In this document: positions 49,277 to 61,019 of the stretch, piece by piece
Layout: each line of letters opens with the position of its first letter
Position numbering within the stretch: position 1 is the first letter of the stretch
Origin: Ctena decussata
Taxonomy: Eukaryota; Mollusca; Bivalvia; Lucinida; Lucinidae
NCBI GenBank assembly: GCA_963989385.1
Contig: OZ022498.1
Location: forward strand, 102,533,298-102,597,297
Reading direction: 5' to 3'
Length of the DNA: 64,000 nucleotides
The notes under the pieces: model-generated
Seen by the model: the letters and a program-made list of their open reading frames with translations, nothing else
Told to the model about the DNA's origin: nothing
Databases searched by the model: none
Translations under genes and position numbers: made by a program

Positions 49277-50249
49277 GTGGATATATGTTATATGTTAGTC
49301 AAGTGGATATATGTTAGTCTCTAGTTTCTGTAGTGATACTTCTTGTCTATCATCAGATTCAATATCTTTTATGATTTAGTTTTGCATAGTTTTGCTGCAT
49401 AATTATAGAGTATTTTGCTTAGGGCTTAGGGCAAAAACACAAACACAAACTTTGATACACTGGCAATTAATATTTTTTTCGAAGTGAACAGAAGTTCCTA
49501 TTTTGAATTAAGGGTGTGCTAAAGTCAGTATTATTAGTGTGACAAACATCAGAAAGATTTTATGATTGCAAAACCTAGAAAAGCATCTGAAGTCAAAATC
49601 GGTCTTAATATTTATGTCAGTGATATGGGTATTTGCAATTATCAACTGGATTACAGAAATTTTGCCACACACACGCTCAATGCTATAGGTATGCTTTTCA
49701 ATTTTGTTGCTTTTTAATGTATTGTGTATTCTACTAGTGTTTTCTTAAAACAAGCCTAGATTTCAGTATATTTAAAGCTAGAAAGCTCAACTATGTCCAT
49801 AAGCTGTGGACTGCAATAAGTGAGACCTACATTGTAATAATGTTAATAATGTTAGGCAGTCACATAAAAATCTCCAGTTTTTAATCATGCATTTGCTGTT
49901 TTTATGTTCACATCTGGTGAAAGCTGAAAAGTAAAATTTCAATTTTTATATTTACACTTCAAGCAAAATTAAGATTAAAACAGTAAGTAAAAAAAGGGAT
50001 CTATGTAAGAAAATCCAGTGGCGAGTGTAAATATTTTGGTTCAGCCATATACAGTAGATCACATAAATTATGTAACATCTAATGTGCATAGAGAAAGAAA
50101 ACTGAAATTTCCTCACACTTTCAAATGCTTGTTTAGTGAGCTTCATACAAACACAACAATCCTGGTATGCACATAACATCAAAACAACATAATGAAACGT
50201 CATCTAACATGTCCGTTGATGTGTTGTTTCAATGCTGTGTGACAGCCAG
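49277..50249. other. Intergenic; nothing recognised
   Basis: AT-rich sequence downstream of the VWD/EGF gene; a short direct repeat GTGGATATATGTTA at 49267 and 49299. Confidence 0.5.
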
Positions 50250-51320
50250 GTGGCCATTTCACAAAAAATCTTAAGCCTAAGGTTTTCTTAAGTTCCATAC
50301 AGTTTGTATGGAACTTAAGAAAACCTTAGGCTTAGGATGTTTAGTGAAACTGTATGAAATTCACAAAAATCTTAGGCTTAAGATGTTTAGTGAAATCACT
50401 GTTTTCTTATTTCTGTGTAGTTCTCTTTGTGGTGTATTGGTTTTAAATTATGAATGATGTATAGGTGGGAAAATAATAAAGCATAGTATATAAAAAGATA
50501 AAACTTAGCTTGTGTTTACAAACTTTTTGTGGTACTAAGGCCGTATTCACGTCAAATTAGTATGCAGATTAGCATTTTGAACACCGAACTTTTACATCTT
50601 GCCTTTCCGTAAAATGGACCAAGGATTTGTTAATCTGAGTTATTTACACCTGTGACGTGAAATAGGGCCTTAGAGTGCTAGATAAGGGTAGATGACTTGA
50701 AGGTTTTACATCCTTTCCAGGTGGCCATTTCACAAAAAATCTTAAGCCTAAGATTTTCGCAAGTTCCATACAGTTTGTATGGAACTTCAGAAAACCTTAG
50801 GCTTAGGATGTGATCTTAAGCCTAGGCTTTTCATAAGTTCCATACAGTTTGTATGGAACTTAAGAAAACCTTAGACTTAGGATGTGATCTTAAGACTCAG
50901 ATTTTTGTAAGTTCCATACAGTTTATATGGAACTTATGAATATCTTAGGCTTAAGATGTTTAGTGAAACTGTATGAAATTCACAAAAATCTTAGGCTTAA
51001 GATGTTTAGTTTCTGTGTAGTTCTCTTTGTGGTGTATTTGTTTAAAATTATGAATGATGTATAGGAGGGGAAAATAAAGCATATATAAAAAGATAAAACT
51101 TAGCTTGTGTATACAAAATTTGTGGTACTAAGGCCTGATTTCACGTCAAATTGGTATGCAGATTTGCATTCGGAACACCAAAATTTTACATTTTGCCTTA
51201 CGGTAAAATGGACCAAGGACTTGTTTATCTGAGTTATTACCCGTGACGTGAAATGGGGCCTTAGAGTGCCAAATAAGGGTAGATGACTTGGAGGTTTTAC
51301 ATCCTTTCCAACAGTATAAT
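50250..51320. repeat. Duplicated CTTAAGCCTAAG palindrome block
   Basis: Block 1 at 50250-50715 and block 2 at 50720-51320 share CCATTTCACAAAAAATCTTA, GTTCCATACAGTTTGTATGGAAC and GTAGTTCTCTTTGTGGTGTA. In block 2 the TCCATACAGTTTGTATGGA hairpin is present three times. Confidence 0.78.
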
Positions 51321-51352
51321 ATGTATTCCAGTCATATCAGGATGATGAGAAG

Positions 51353-51538
51353 GAGGAGCTGGGTAGCTCAGTAGGTTAAGCACTGGCCTAATGATCTAGC
51401 GGTCCTGGGTTTGATCCTCACTTGAGAAGAGAATCTTTTCAAATGTAAGTGGGATTCCATTGCACACAACCTTTCGGTATAACCCTCCCATCATCATATG
51501 ACTGAAGTACTGTTGAAAAGGATGTAAAATTGGAAGTC
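51353..51538 (+). mobile_element. tRNA-derived SINE, family 1, copy 3
   Basis: GAGCTGGGTAGCTCAGTAGG, B box GGGTTTGATCC, tail ACTGTTGAAAAGGATGTAAA. An oppositely oriented tail fragment of the same family abuts it at 51297-51350. Confidence 0.85.
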
Positions 51539-51539
51539 A

Positions 51540-51683
51540 TCCCTCCATCCATCAAAAGAATGTGATTATGAAGAACTTCGTGCAATTATAGGATGCTTAG
51601 GCACAGACAGAACTTCGCCTCCCGCAGGATTTGAACTCACAACCCCCAAGTTGGAAGCACTGGCCACTCGGCCAGCTGGGGCA
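51540..51683 (-). mobile_element. tRNA-derived SINE, family 2
   Basis: Minus strand GCCCCAGCTGGCCGAGTGGC (A box), GAGTTCAAATCC (B box), then CGGGAGGCGAAGTTC body. Head resembles a Leu/Ser-type tRNA; no clean cloverleaf. Confidence 0.7.
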
Positions 51684-51943
51684 GTATTCATAAAACAACT
51701 TAAGTGGTTGCTATGCTGTTGCTAAGGCTGAACTTCTGTGAAGGAGATTCCCTACAACTATGAAATTTGCTTAGGAGGAACAGGAGATTCCCTACAACAA
51801 TAAAATTTGCTTAGGAGGAACAGTCTCTTTCAGACTGTTCCTCCAAAGCAAATTTCATTGTTGTAGGGAATCTCCTTCATAGAATCGAGCCTTAGCAACA
51901 GCATAGCAATGACGACTTAAGTGGTTTTATGAATACCACCCCT
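51678..51943. repeat. GGGGCAGTATTCATAAAAC hairpin MITE, copy 2
   Basis: Same family as 33442. Its left arm contains an extra 43-bp duplication of GGAGATTCCCTACAAC...TTTGCTTAGGAGGAACAG. Confidence 0.8.
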
Positions 51944-52085
51944 GAACACTTTCCAAATAAGCATGTGCTCTGAGGCTGACCTTGGAAATTTTTTCTTACC
52001 CCTATTTTTCAGCTAAAGCATACATTATGACCTAACATTAGAGCTACCTTATCCAGACAGTTTAAATGAAGACTCAAAGCATATC

Positions 52086-52325
52086 TGAGTCACGACACAA
52101 GAAAAACCAACAAAGTGGTAGTAAGCCCAGCGCAGACTCAGATCAGCCTGGGCATCTGCCCAGTCTGATCAGACTCTTTGCTAAGCACTTAAAGGGTAGC
52201 TGAAGATCTAAGTTACATCACTGAGGACAGCGAAGACTCTGATCAGACTGGGTGGATGCCCAGGCTGATCAGAGTCTGCACTGAGCGCACATCCACTTTG
52301 TTGGTTTTGTCATGTCGCAGCCCAT
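52086..52325 (-). mobile_element. TGAGCC hairpin MITE, full
   Basis: TGAGTCACGACACAAG...GTCATGTCGCAGCCCA. Confidence 0.88.
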
Positions 52326-52912
52326 CTTTGTCTGGTATATCAACAGAAATGGTCTCATAATAAGTCTAACAAGACCGGTCCACTGTACAAGATAGCTAGC
52401 CTGACAGCTCCTTGCCCATCACATAAAAAACTTTAACATTTTGCTAACGCTGCCGCCATCGCCAACGACACTTACACTAAGGGTAGTGCAGGCGAGCTAA
52501 AAAAAAGTTTCAGGCAAATACAACATTTCCGTGTAAAATTTCAAACTATTGGGACAGATAGGTCTGAGGAAGCAGTACACACCCAGGTCAGACTGTACTC
52601 AGAGGAGTTGTCTGATTAGGATCTACCATATTTGCCATTCCATCCTCATCTTTTAGGTGCCTTTCTGCATTGTCTGAACTGTTCCATTTTCAGGGCAATT
52701 ACGGTAATTATTTTAGATGTCCCAATTTTTAGAATCTTTACACTAATTTCCTCATTTACAGTATATGCCACTGTCATCATGGTAATGGCGGTCGCATAAA
52801 AACTTGAATATCAAAATCAGGTAATTTTCAAGAGCGAGCTGTATAAATTAAGCAAACAGATCATTTGTTGGAAACTTTATTTAATGTCTCCCCCTTTTCA
52901 CATTCATAGCAT

Positions 52913-53961
52913 CCTTCTTTCCAAGCATGATCAGCAATATATTTGAGTCTTAAGGGAAAGCAACTCAGCCATTTTTATTTTGCCTGCCTTGTTTATCGGG
53001 ATCAACTCTTACAGGAAAGAATTTGCTCCTACAGGAGCAAATTTTATCCTTTAAGAGTAGACCTGATATGGAAGGTTCCATATTGTGTTTCATTGTTCAG
53101 AGAAAGAAACAGGCAAGGGGATTGTTCCCCTTTGTTAAAATGGCAGAAAAACATGGAGTTTTCTACATACACCTTAAGAACACTCACCATGTTACATTCA
53201 AAACTATTAAAAAATTGTAATATATAGAGATTCATGCATAGTATCATGACCTCTGTATACTAAAAACAGTGTGTAATCCTTTAACAGCAACACAGTGAAC
53301 AGTTGTACCAAATACCTTGATCTCCGAGACTAGAGCAAGGGAGCAGGGGCTCAGGTACATGTGTATCCTTGGCTAACAACCCCACTTCCAACATATAAAA
53401 CTTCAACTCAAAATGTTAAAAGATGCATAAGTGGATGGCTGGAAATTCCAAAACTATATGCCCCTTTACATACACTATCAGGTATAATAACACAATGTAA
53501 ACTGTAAAGGACCAGACTGCACAGGTGTGCATAAGCTCTGGGCCTTCCAAGTTTTGCACAATTATGCCAACTTGTTGGTTTGCTCATACATCATCTCTAA
53601 TACTGTCTAGGGTGGGGTGTATAGATACACCCTAATAGTTTAGAACCATTTTTCTAAGTGAGATTTCTCTTTGCTTCCCTGGTAAGTGAACCTTTTCACC
53701 AAAAGAGGCTACTCATAAAGGGAAGAATTTTCTCTCTGAAAGCAAATCATTTTATTTAAAGCAGCCTGTTGTGCAAAAAACGACAAAGACATTCCAATTA
53801 GACTGATCTCTCCTGGAGGTGTACTCCATACACCCTCAATGGTGATAAACTTGTAGAATCCATTTATCTGTGACGTATTTTTTATAAGTGCCCATTAAAT
53901 CAAGAATGCCCTTAGAAAAATACGAAATATTATGCTATCCATCCTGAACAGTGTGTTTCTC
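52913..53961 (+). repeat. Segmental duplication, copy A
   Basis: Matches 56320-57150 and 58517-58965 in the same order. Landmarks: CAGCAATATATTTGAGTCTT, GATCTCCGAGACTAGAGC, AGACTGCACAGGTGTGCATA, GTGTACTCCATACACCCTC. Truncated by the assembly gap. Contains a GAATTTGCTCCTACAGGAGC hairpin. Confidence 0.88.
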
Positions 53962-54161
53962 NNNNNNNNNNNNNNNNNNNNNNNNNNNNNNNNNNNNNNN
54001 NNNNNNNNNNNNNNNNNNNNNNNNNNNNNNNNNNNNNNNNNNNNNNNNNNNNNNNNNNNNNNNNNNNNNNNNNNNNNNNNNNNNNNNNNNNNNNNNNNNN
54101 NNNNNNNNNNNNNNNNNNNNNNNNNNNNNNNNNNNNNNNNNNNNNNNNNNNNNNNNNNNNN
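53962..54161. other. Assembly gap (200 N)
   Basis: Exactly 200 unknown bases; a round number suggests an arbitrary scaffold gap. Confidence 1.
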
Positions 54162-54812
54162 ATCAGTAGTATGTTAGCAAAACAGTTTTACTACTTCTGT
54201 TTATTATGAACTTTATGAAATTGTATTATCTAGTTGTCTTTACATTAACAAGCTAATAATTTATTTTTGTCATTTTTATCTTTTTTTATTTCTTATTTTT
54301 TATTTTTGTAATGTTATTTTTCAGTATCTTTTTTTTCTTTATTTATTTATTTATTTTTATTTCTCAGTTTCTTTGCAAGGGATGCCTGCTTTGGTACATA
54401 AGAAGAACTTTATTTTTGCTTATTTACTGTTTGTGTTTGAAAATAAACATTCAGCGGACTTTAGATGAAGTAGAGTTTTCTTCGTAAGAACCAGAAAACT
54501 GCATACTTTTGTAGCGTTAAGTTATTTTTGTTTGTTGGTGTTTTTTTTTTTTTTTTTTTTTGTTTTTTTTTTCACAAACGGTCTTCATGTTAACACTTTT
54601 TTTGTTTTCTCATATGTTTAAAGTGAAAATACTTCAACAAGGCTCAAATTGTTAACATTTTTTTTGTTTTCTCATATGTTTAAAGTGAAAATACTTCAAC
54701 AAGGCTCAAATTCGATTATTTCTCTTTGTCGATTTATGTAACTGGGGTATTCATCGTTAAATAAACAATACAAATGACACGGCACGCGTCCACAGTACCG
54801 TGTCGCAATACA
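54162..54812. repeat. T-rich sequence with 62-bp tandem duplication
   Basis: TTTGTTTTCTCATATGTTTA ... CAACAAGGCTCAAATT is repeated at a 62-bp period (54601 and 54663). AATAAA at 54441 could be a 3' end but no ORF supports a gene. Confidence 0.6.
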
Positions 54813-55050
54813 TGAGACATGACATGACTAAACAAACAAAGTGACATGTGCGACCAGCGAAGACTCAGATCCGCCTGGACCTTCGCCCGTTCTGATTAGA
54901 GTCTCCGCTATGCGCTTAAAAGGTAGCTTAGGGTCTAAGCTACCTACATGCCGACAGCGAGGACTCATCATACTTGGCGGATGCCCAGACTGATCTGAGT
55001 CTTCGCTTAGCGCACATGCCACTTTGTATAAATGTGTTTTGTCGCGGTCA
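54813..55050 (-). mobile_element. TGAGCC hairpin MITE, diverged
   Basis: TGAGACATGACATGAC...TTTTGTCGCGGTCA, with an ATAAATGTG insertion near the right end. Confidence 0.82.
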
Positions 55051-55285
55051 AATATATATTGTCTAAAGACGACGAAGGCAATATGGGAAAAGACCTTTTT
55101 CACATTGTTTCCGCCCATGCGCCTAACGCTCAATTAACGCGTCTTATCTCGATAAATGGCGAGATTTGATTATTACATTGAAATTAATAGTGTGAATGGC
55201 TCGAGATTAATATATAATACTCAAAACTATATGTCAGAGCGCGTAGGAAAAAATCATGAAATAACTGATGATGGTTGGATGATTT

Positions 55286-55470
55286 GTGATTTTACGTCCT
55301 GTTCTTCAGTATTTCAGTCATATCAAGACGATGACAGAGTGATTATGAAAGGCTGTGTGCAATGGAACCCCTTTTACGGCAGAAAAGATTCTCGCCTCAT
55401 GCGGGGCTCAAACCCGGATCCGCTTGATCAGTAAGCAAGCGCCTAACCCACTGAGCAACCAGGACTACTC
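55286..55470 (-). mobile_element. tRNA-derived SINE, family 1, copy 4
   Basis: Minus strand AGTCCTGGTTGCTCAGTGGG, B box GGGTTTGAGCCCC, tail GAACAGGACGTAAAATCACA. Confidence 0.83.
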
Positions 55471-56315
55471 TGAAATAGCTGTTTTAAGTTGAAATGAAGG
55501 AATTAAAATACAGAATTTTTATCTATTTACTTTGAAATTAAGACATCAAATATAGAACATTTCTTTATTTCACTGATTAACCCATTTTGCCCAGTGGAAT
55601 GTTCTATCCCTATCAAATGAACGTGTCCATTTGTCAATTAAGGGGTGTCTGGCTTAGTTTATTCTGATCAATTTTATAAGAGAAATACCCATTTGTGTAA
55701 TGCAAACAGTGTAGAGCCTGTTAAGACGCCGTGTTTTCCTGCGTCTGATCTTGGTCTACACCGTTTGCCTATGCTCTTTATATAAGACGCAAGGCCTTAA
55801 TGGGTTAATTCGTTTATCACCTGGTTACTTTCATATACTCTTCGACTTATTTCTTTATTTTTTTGCACCGAAGTACAAACTTAAAGAAATCATATTGTTT
55901 GTTTGTTTGTTCGGTCGGTTTGAAGTTTCACCTACGATACGAAATAGAGACTCAACTAAAATAATGAACTAATCCTTTAAGTTGTCTTCTATCGTATAGT
56001 TTTAGAATTATCCCCCCCCCACCCCCAGAGAAAAAAGAAGTTGAGTTGTAAGACTGACTCATGTATTATACCTTCCCATTCTACCGAAATTAGATTTTTC
56101 ATCAACTGACTCGGGAAAGAAATTCAGTTAAAACCATAAAGTTCAAATTGTTATCATGACGGAGATAAGAGTATTTAGCCTTAGGGATTAATTTGACACC
56201 TGCGATTATCGCCTGTTGTCGTCTAGTTTCGGAGAACTGCCGAAGGATATCCGGAGATTCTACCTGTATAGCTGTAAGAAATCAATGGTCAGTATCAAAT
56301 ACGAATATTCTGCCA
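55471..56315. other. Intergenic; one inverted-repeat element
   Basis: TTAACCCATTTTGCCCAGTG at 55579 and AGGCCTTAATGGGTTAA at 55790 bound a TTAA-type element containing AACAGTGTAGAGCC / GGTCTACACCGTTTG; the rest is unclassified. Confidence 0.6.
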
Positions 56316-56319
56316 GATG

Positions 56320-57150
56320 CTTCTTGCCAAGCATAATCAGCAATATATTTGAGTCTTAAGGGGAAGCAAACCAGCCATTTTTATTCTGCCTGCCTTGTCT
56401 ATCGGGATCAACTCTTAAAAGAAAGAATTTGCTCCTGTAGGAGCAAATTCTATCCTTTAAGAGTAGACCCCTTTTGGAGGGTTTCAATGTTCAGGGAAAG
56501 GACCAGGAAAGGGGATTGTTCCCCTTTGTTAAAATGGCAGAAAAACACGACAGAGTTTGCTACATAGACCTTAAGAACACTTACCATGTTATATTCAAAG
56601 CTGTTATAAAATTGTATAATATATTCATATGTAGTATCATAACCTCTTAAAAACAGTGAGGAATCCTTTAACAAGTACACTGTAAACAGTCCCACCAAAT
56701 ACCTTGATCTCCGAGACTAGAGCAAGGGAGCAGGCGCTCAGGTACATGTGTATTCTTGGCTAACAACCCCCCTTCCAACATATAGAACTTCGACTCAAAA
56801 TGTTTAAAGATGCATAAGTGGATGGCTGGAAATTCCAAAACTATACGCCCCTTTACATACACCATCAGGTATAATAACACAATGTAAACTGTAAAGGACC
56901 AGACTGCACAGGTGTGCATAAGCTCTGGGCCTTCCAAGTTTTGCATAATTATGCCAACTTGTTGGTTTGCTCATACATCATCTCTAATACTGTCTAGGGT
57001 GGCGTGTATAGATACACCCTAATAGTTTAGAAGCATTTTTCTAAGTGAGATCTCTGCTTCCCTGCATGTAAGTGAACCTTTTCCCCAAAGGAGGCTACTC
57101 ATGAAGGGAAGAATTTTCTCACTCTGAAAGCAAATTGTTTAATTTAAATC
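56320..57150 (+). repeat. Segmental duplication, copy B, first part
   Basis: Paralogue of 52913-53755, with small indels throughout. Confidence 0.88.
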
Positions 57151-58516
57151 AGAATACAGATATTACCTGTATTCAATGTTTATTTTTGCAAGCCAGCTGT
57201 TTTCTTTAAATTAGCCTATTTTCCCCTCTAAATGCTATTTATAGTTACTGGGAATTTCTGGAATTCACCCAAGCTATTTTCAGATAGATAAAGGTCATTC
57301 TGAGAGGGATATACCAAATTGATTTTTGTTAGGAATTCACCCAATCTATTTCTAGTTAGGTGAAGGTCATTCTGAGAGGGATATATTGAATTGCAATTGT
57401 TAGCAGCTTCCTTTCCAATATTCCTTCGAAAGAATAAGCACACCCACCCACCACACCCTGGATATACAAAGTTAATATTTCTTATTATTTCTTGTACCAG
57501 TCAGACGCTAAAATTGGACTGTGATACTGCCAAGAAGTTTTTTATATTTCAGTTATGGTTGGTAGGACCCTGACCAGAAGGCAGCAAGCTGTTTTATTCA
57601 AGCCATGTATACAGAGGGCAACAAACCTTTATTTAATGACTGTCAAACCCATCAGACAATGCCAAGTTAGACATTAAAAGTTTGAACAGTATAATTTATT
57701 ATAAGCCAATAATAGGCAATAGTCAAAGTGGAATGTGTGACTCTTACAATGACAATGTGATCTAGGTCGTAATGCAATAGGTTTGTGGTCTAGCAGTCGA
57801 TCAGGAGTATTACTGTAATTCATTATGCATTATGGATTATAACTCAACATACACTGTGGTCTATACAATCTTTATCTAAACTATAAGACTATCAATGTCG
57901 CAACAAGGCGGAAATTCTAGATTTCAACCTCTGGAAGATGGTCATGATGTTTTGGTACAATAGCTAATTCTTGGTGGCCGGACTAACCAGCACTGAGATC
58001 AGCTGATAAATTATATCATTTAATAAGTATAATTTGCTCCTTCCCAGTGCCAAGAAATCTGCATGGTTTGCTGGTTGCTTGTTAGTAGTTGCAATTTCAG
58101 ATTATTTGGTTGCTGCTTGCAATGGTTGCTTATTAAGAGGTGGGGTGTTTGTCCATACCATTGTTCATTCACCCGCATAGCTTCTTAATACAAGAATAAC
58201 ATGTATTAGCAAGGTTCCATAAGGTTGCAAAAACGGTTGCGTCTATGTCTGCCGCATATGTTCACTGGACTGTATGATTAGTCATCACACAGCTAAATAT
58301 CAGACTCATTTTCTTGGCACACATCTAGTATTTGACATTCCTAAAGCAGCCAATCATCATCTCCTTCTTCCAGGGGTTGAGATTTAACAATCTGCATTGG
58401 ACTGAACCAAGCAGATTGAACTGTTACGGCCATTTTTATATTTCATTTATTAAATCTAGAACCCCAATTTTGTTGTGTTGGTATCTATTATCTGTTTCTT
58501 TGTTGGCGCAGTCTTA
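57151..58516. other. 1.37-kb segment present only in copy B
   Basis: Separates the two halves of copy B. Contains a local direct repeat (AGGTCATTCTGAGAGGGATA at 57291 and 57363). No inverted ends seen, so insertion in B or deletion in A is undecided. No gene. Confidence 0.6.
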
Positions 58517-58965
58517 AAATAAAGCAGTCTGTTGTGCAAGGAGAGGCATAGACATTCCAATCAGACTGATCTCTCCTGGAGATGAGGTGTACTCCATACA
58601 CCCTCAATGGTGATAAACTTGTAGAATCCATTTATCTAAGACATATGAGCCACGACGTGACAAAACCAACACAGCAGCATGTGCGCCAAGCTAACACTCA
58701 GATCAGCCGGGCCATCCGCCCAGTCTGATCAGACTTTGTTGTGCGCTTAAAGTGTCGCTAAGGGTCTAAGTTAGCTCCATTTGGGCAGTGAAGAGTCTGA
58801 TCAGACTGGGCAGATGCTCAGGCTGATCTGAGTCTTCTCTGGGTGCACATGCCACTTTGTTGGTTTCCTTGTGTCGCAGCTCATATTTTTTGTAAGTGCC
58901 TATTAAATCAAGAATGCCCTTAGAAACATAATATTATGCTATTCATCCTGAACAGTGTGTTCCTC
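58517..58965 (+). repeat. Segmental duplication, copy B, second part
   Basis: Matches 53756-53961 except for the MITE at 58646-58883. Confidence 0.88.
58646..58883 (-). mobile_element. TGAGCC hairpin MITE with visible empty site
   Basis: TGAGCCACGACGTGAC...GTGTCGCAGCTCA between TA (58644-58645) and TA (58884-58885). The paralogous site near 53885 has a single TA before TTTTTTATAAG and no element, giving direct evidence of insertion with TA duplication. Confidence 0.93.
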
Positions 58966-59163
58966 TTTATAAATGCCCTCTCACTAATAAAATTTAATGC
59001 TCCTACTCTCTTTTACAGTAAAAAAATGGTCAATATCCACCAACTGCCCTAAAATCACAAAATGTCCAAGAAACACCGTGTCTCGCCTGTCAGTGCTTTG
59101 TCACAAAACAGAGCTTAAGGCAAAAACTCGACAAAAGTTTTCCCTGCTGATGACACCAGGGTC

Positions 59164-59390
59164 GGAAGTTATAAAACTTGAGTATAATCTCAAACTCAAA
59201 ATAAAGCACACTGATTGGCTGCTTCCGAGCACATGCAGCCAATCAGTGTGCTTTAGTTTGAAATTGTACATCTCAAACTCAAAATCAAGCACACTGATTG
59301 GCTGCTTCCGAGCACATGCTCGGAAGCAGCCAATCAGTGTGCTTTATTTTGAGTTTGAGAATGTACTCAAGTTTTATAACCTCTGGGCCA
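59164..59390. repeat. Nested palindrome AAGCACACTGATTGGCTGC
   Basis: GAAGTTATAAAACTTGAGTA / ACTCAAGTTTTATAACCTC outer arms; the inner hairpin CACTGATTGGCTGC...GCAGCCAATCAGTG occurs twice. Confidence 0.8.
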
Positions 59391-60109
59391 GAAAGTAGGC
59401 CATAGGTCTTGCTTCTGCTAGACGCAGGCAAGACAAAAATTTGTTCTGAATTCACCAAATTTTGTCTCATTAGTAGTATTTGTGAGATGAAATATGGTAA
59501 ATGGAAATCCAGTCTGATCAATAAGTATAGACACAGAATAGACTGCTCTACTCTTGAAGAGCAGTCAGATTACATAAACCTCTAAGAACAAATGGAATTG
59601 TCCAAATTCAGAGATAAAAGGTCTCATTAAGACGAATGCGTATATTTCAAGGGAGTGCAATTCTGCTATTTTTTGCCCCCATTCTCAATAGAGGCAAAGG
59701 AAAGATTAAAAGAAGATTAAGCATTGACCTCATTTAGATGGGGGGTAAAAATCAAAATGGCACAATTGCCTCCCCTCAAAGTTTACCTATTCACCTTGAA
59801 AACTGAGGTATAGGAAAGCACTGCAAGCTGGTATAATTCTTTTCTTTCATGTCATACAACATGCTTTCTAACTTTTTTTACGTCATTGCTACGAAGCAAT
59901 TGAAATATGCAGTTTGATCAAACAGTAGAACTTCAATGGCTTAAACTGGCTTAGGACAATGAAAATTAGTTCCAGCCAAAGGCTGTTCAAGCTATCCAGG
60001 CTGAGTTTCTATATAAATTGACCTCTAGGGGCACAGGAACAACTTCTAGTCAGACAGGGCTAACAAGCCATCAGAGTTCAAGCCACTGAAGTTCTACTGT
60101 ATGTGCTAC
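59391..60109. repeat. Intergenic; diverged hairpin repeat
   Basis: 59625-59820 resembles the repeat at 1371-1660 (phrases CCTCAAAGTTTACC, GGGGGTAAAAATC). Nothing coding. Confidence 0.45.
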
Positions 60110-60373
60110 TGCTGTAGGACATACAGCCTTTATTACAGGAGTTGATACAGGACACCTGTCCTAGTTTGGCTCTACTAGGACACATACACAAATATGACTC
60201 TTGTCCAAAAGCAAGCACCGTGCACATGTGGTATAGCATAAGCTCTTCTTTGCCTTTGTAAAAGCAACTAATGGCAGCACATGACAAAGTGTTTGGAAAC
60301 CATTGCAGCTATTCCTGGGGCTGTAAGCCAATGTCACTTTTACTGGAGCAGAAGCCAACTATCACATCACTGT
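60110..60373 (-). other. PTPA: 3' UTR of PTPA
   Basis: Sequence between the PTPA stop and the poly(A) signal. No recognisable repeat; the 3' end is an estimate. Confidence 0.65.
60129..60134 (-). terminator. Poly(A) signal AATAAA (minus strand)
   Basis: TTTATT on the plus strand, about 240 nt downstream of the PTPA stop. Confidence 0.7.
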
Positions 60374-60445
60374 TCACGTGGCTGGCTTCATTGTCAATAA
60401 ACTTCCGAACATAAAGTGCTGAATCACAACATACTTTGCTAGCAC
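60374..60445 (-). CDS. PTPA: PTPA terminal coding exon
   Basis: 72 nt, phase 0 start after acceptor CTGTTTTGCAG, stop TGA at 60376-60374. Encodes VLAKYVVIQHFMFGSLLTM, then KPAT and stop, matching the family ending (animal PTPA ends ...KFPVIQHF.FGSLL plus a short tail). Separated from the previous exon by a 2.1-kb intron holding several MITEs. Another frame of the same exon is open for 44 codons but does not match PTPA. Confidence 0.94.
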   Translation of the reverse strand: MLAKYVVIQHFMFGSLLTMKPAT

Positions 60446-60522
60446 CTGCAAAACAGAATCAATAATTAATTAAATCATTTGAAGAAAACTTCTGTAAAAG
60501 TTAAGGCAATGGGTAAAATAAT

Positions 60523-60760
60523 TGCGCCACAACATGAGAGAACAAACAAAGTGGCATGTGCACCCAGCAAAGACTCAGACAAAACCTGGGCATCCCCCAG
60601 TCTGTAATGAAACTTCACTTTGCACTTTAAGGGTAGCCAAGGGTCTAAGCTAGCTCCATGCGGACAGGGAAGACTGATCAAACTGGGCGGATGCCCAGGC
60701 TGATCTGAGTCTTTGCTTGGTGCACATGCCACTTTGTTGGTTTTCTCGTGTTGCGGCTCA
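60523..60760 (-). mobile_element. TGAGCC hairpin MITE in the PTPA intron
   Basis: TGCGCCACAACATGAG...TCGTGTTGCGGCTCA, flanked by AATAAT / ATTATT. Confidence 0.88.
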
Positions 60761-60834
60761 ATTATTGTAATTATTTTAATTGGAACAGTTTGGTTTTACA
60801 ATGCAGTAATGCATCCAAAAGAAGCAGATGGAAT

Positions 60835-60925
60835 GGCAAACAGTGTAGACCCTGATCAGACTCTCCTTTAGAACAGTCTGACCTGGGTCCGCACTGTTTG
60901 CTTGGACTATCTGTCCCAATAATTA
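60835..60925. repeat. Hairpin GGCAAACAGTGTAGACCCTG
   Basis: GCAAACAGTGTAGACCC / GGGTCCGCACTGTTTGC arms; a half copy at 48130-48190 also ends TATCTGTCCCAATAATTA. Confidence 0.65.
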
Positions 60926-61019
60926 AATTTTTTACGTAATTTTTCTGAGCAATTTTTATCTTTCCATAATCAATTCCAATCAACAAAAGCATGTGCCTAG
61001 ACACTGAACAATGCTCTAG

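Noticed and set aside
53962..54161. ORFs across the N gap
   Set aside because: Composed of unknown residues.
54441..54446. AATAAA as the poly(A) signal of another gene
   Set aside because: No coding exon lies upstream between the gap and this site; the sequence is simply A/T-rich.
60309..60445. Alternative 44-codon frame in the last PTPA exon
   Set aside because: Needs phase 1 entry while the upstream exon ends in phase 0, and the other frame matches PTPA.
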